The notes under the pieces were generated by a model. That model ran no database searches. It worked only from the letters and a program-made list of their open reading frames with translations, and was not told the DNA's origin. Position numbers and translations under genes: made by a program. Below, in pieces: positions 5,999 to 6,375 of a stretch of DNA of 6,375 nucleotides; positions within the stretch are counted from its first letter, which is position 1; each line of letters opens with the position of its first letter. Source of the stretch: Pseudomonadota bacterium (GTDB lineage: Bacteria > Pseudomonadota > Gammaproteobacteria > Steroidobacterales > Steroidobacteraceae); contig JAJXWE010000026.1 in assembly GCA_021781775.1 (NCBI GenBank), forward strand, positions 3,830 to 10,204. The letters are read 5' to 3'.

Positions 5999-6375
5999 GC
6001 TTGGGGCTTTTGTTTTTCAGTATCTTAATGCGCTACGCGCATAATGCAGGCTAGGAGGTGCGTCGAGGTCGGTGTTGGACGAAGAAGAGGCGCCGGACGA
6101 CTCCTGGGGCACGCCATGCAGGTCATTTGGCGTCACGATAGACTTGGCAATTGAAAGGATTGAATTGGAGACCGCGCACGTCCAGCGACCTGCCGGCACG
6201 TCCACAGCGCCGGGCGGTTCGGCGCGAAAACACGCGTCCTGGTCTAGGACGATCCGCGTAACGGCCGCCAGCGCGTTCTCGGGGAAAGCGCACGCAGTAG
6301 CCTGCTTGCTGCCCGATCGGATGTAAGTCGATTGACGATGAGTGCCAACAGAACATGACAAAGAAGCTAGCAAGG
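5999..6375. other. Right-hand flank, no assignable gene
   Basis: A plus-strand frame from GTG 6072 to TAA 6326 (84 codons, IDLAIERIELETAHVQRP in its middle) has about 73% G/C at third positions, with lower values at the first and second. AGGAGG at 6053-6058 lies 13 bases ahead, which is too far to be ideal. A longer minus-strand frame (6373-6017) shares the same third positions, so base composition separates the two only weakly. Neither product resembles a family I know. One of them might be a real small or partial gene, but I cannot support a call. Confidence 0.35.
6028..6042. other. Perfect short hairpin, 6-bp stem
   Basis: ATGCGC (6028-6033) and GCGCAT (6037-6042) flank TAC. It lies downstream of a T-rich run (6009-6017) and close to the likely outer edge of the IS1380 remnant. 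There is no U-tract after it in the plus direction. Leftwards it is followed by AAGATACTGAAAAACA, so it is not a good intrinsic terminator on either strand. It may be only a chance palindrome. Confidence 0.3.

Noticed and set aside
1..6375. tRNA, rRNA or CRISPR array
   Set aside because: No regularly spaced repeats, cloverleaf-like conserved bases or ribosomal signatures were seen on either strand.

Overview
The window looks like an accessory stretch of a GC-rich proteobacterial-type chromosome. The third codon positions of the clear genes are strongly G/C. It has two unrelated halves: an anaerobic-type catabolic operon read leftwards, and a graveyard of broken mobile elements. No taxon can be named from the sequence alone.

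Left half (1-3137, minus strand). A 990-residue molybdopterin enzyme of the DMSO-reductase superfamily occupies 165-3137. Its active-site signature matches the pyrogallol-phloroglucinol transhydroxylase / resorcinol hydroxylase / 3,5-dihydroxybenzoate hydroxylase group, whose members hydroxylate phenolic rings without O2. It carries an extra N-terminal domain of about 125 residues that resembles an SCP2 sterol-carrier fold. Two bases after its stop codon an MDR-family (quinone oxidoreductase-like) gene starts and runs off the left edge. The two genes are almost certainly one operon. The iron-sulfur small subunit that characterised members of the group use is not in the window.

Middle (3138-4161). 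About 1 kb has no convincing intact gene. It holds a good leftward sigma70-like promoter (3780-3807) followed by a Shine-Dalgarno and GTG start. The reading frame after that start does not look like a normal protein, so this may be a decayed gene or a long leader of the operon.

Right half (4162-6375). A group II intron begins near 4162 (GTGCG followed by a perfect small hairpin). Its reverse transcriptase starts at 4604 and is intact only through the YADD motif. At about 5501-5510 it is joined to a reversed fragment of an IS1380-family transposase. That fragment has lost its 3' part and also carries an in-frame TAA. Reading through the junction creates a 433-codon chimeric ORF whose last third is antisense transposase. 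The final 400 bases hold IS upstream sequence with three AAAGCCT repeats, a hairpin and no assignable gene.

The most interesting item is the SCP2-like/transhydroxylase fusion paired with an MDR gene. The intron/IS chimera is the clearest structural oddity.
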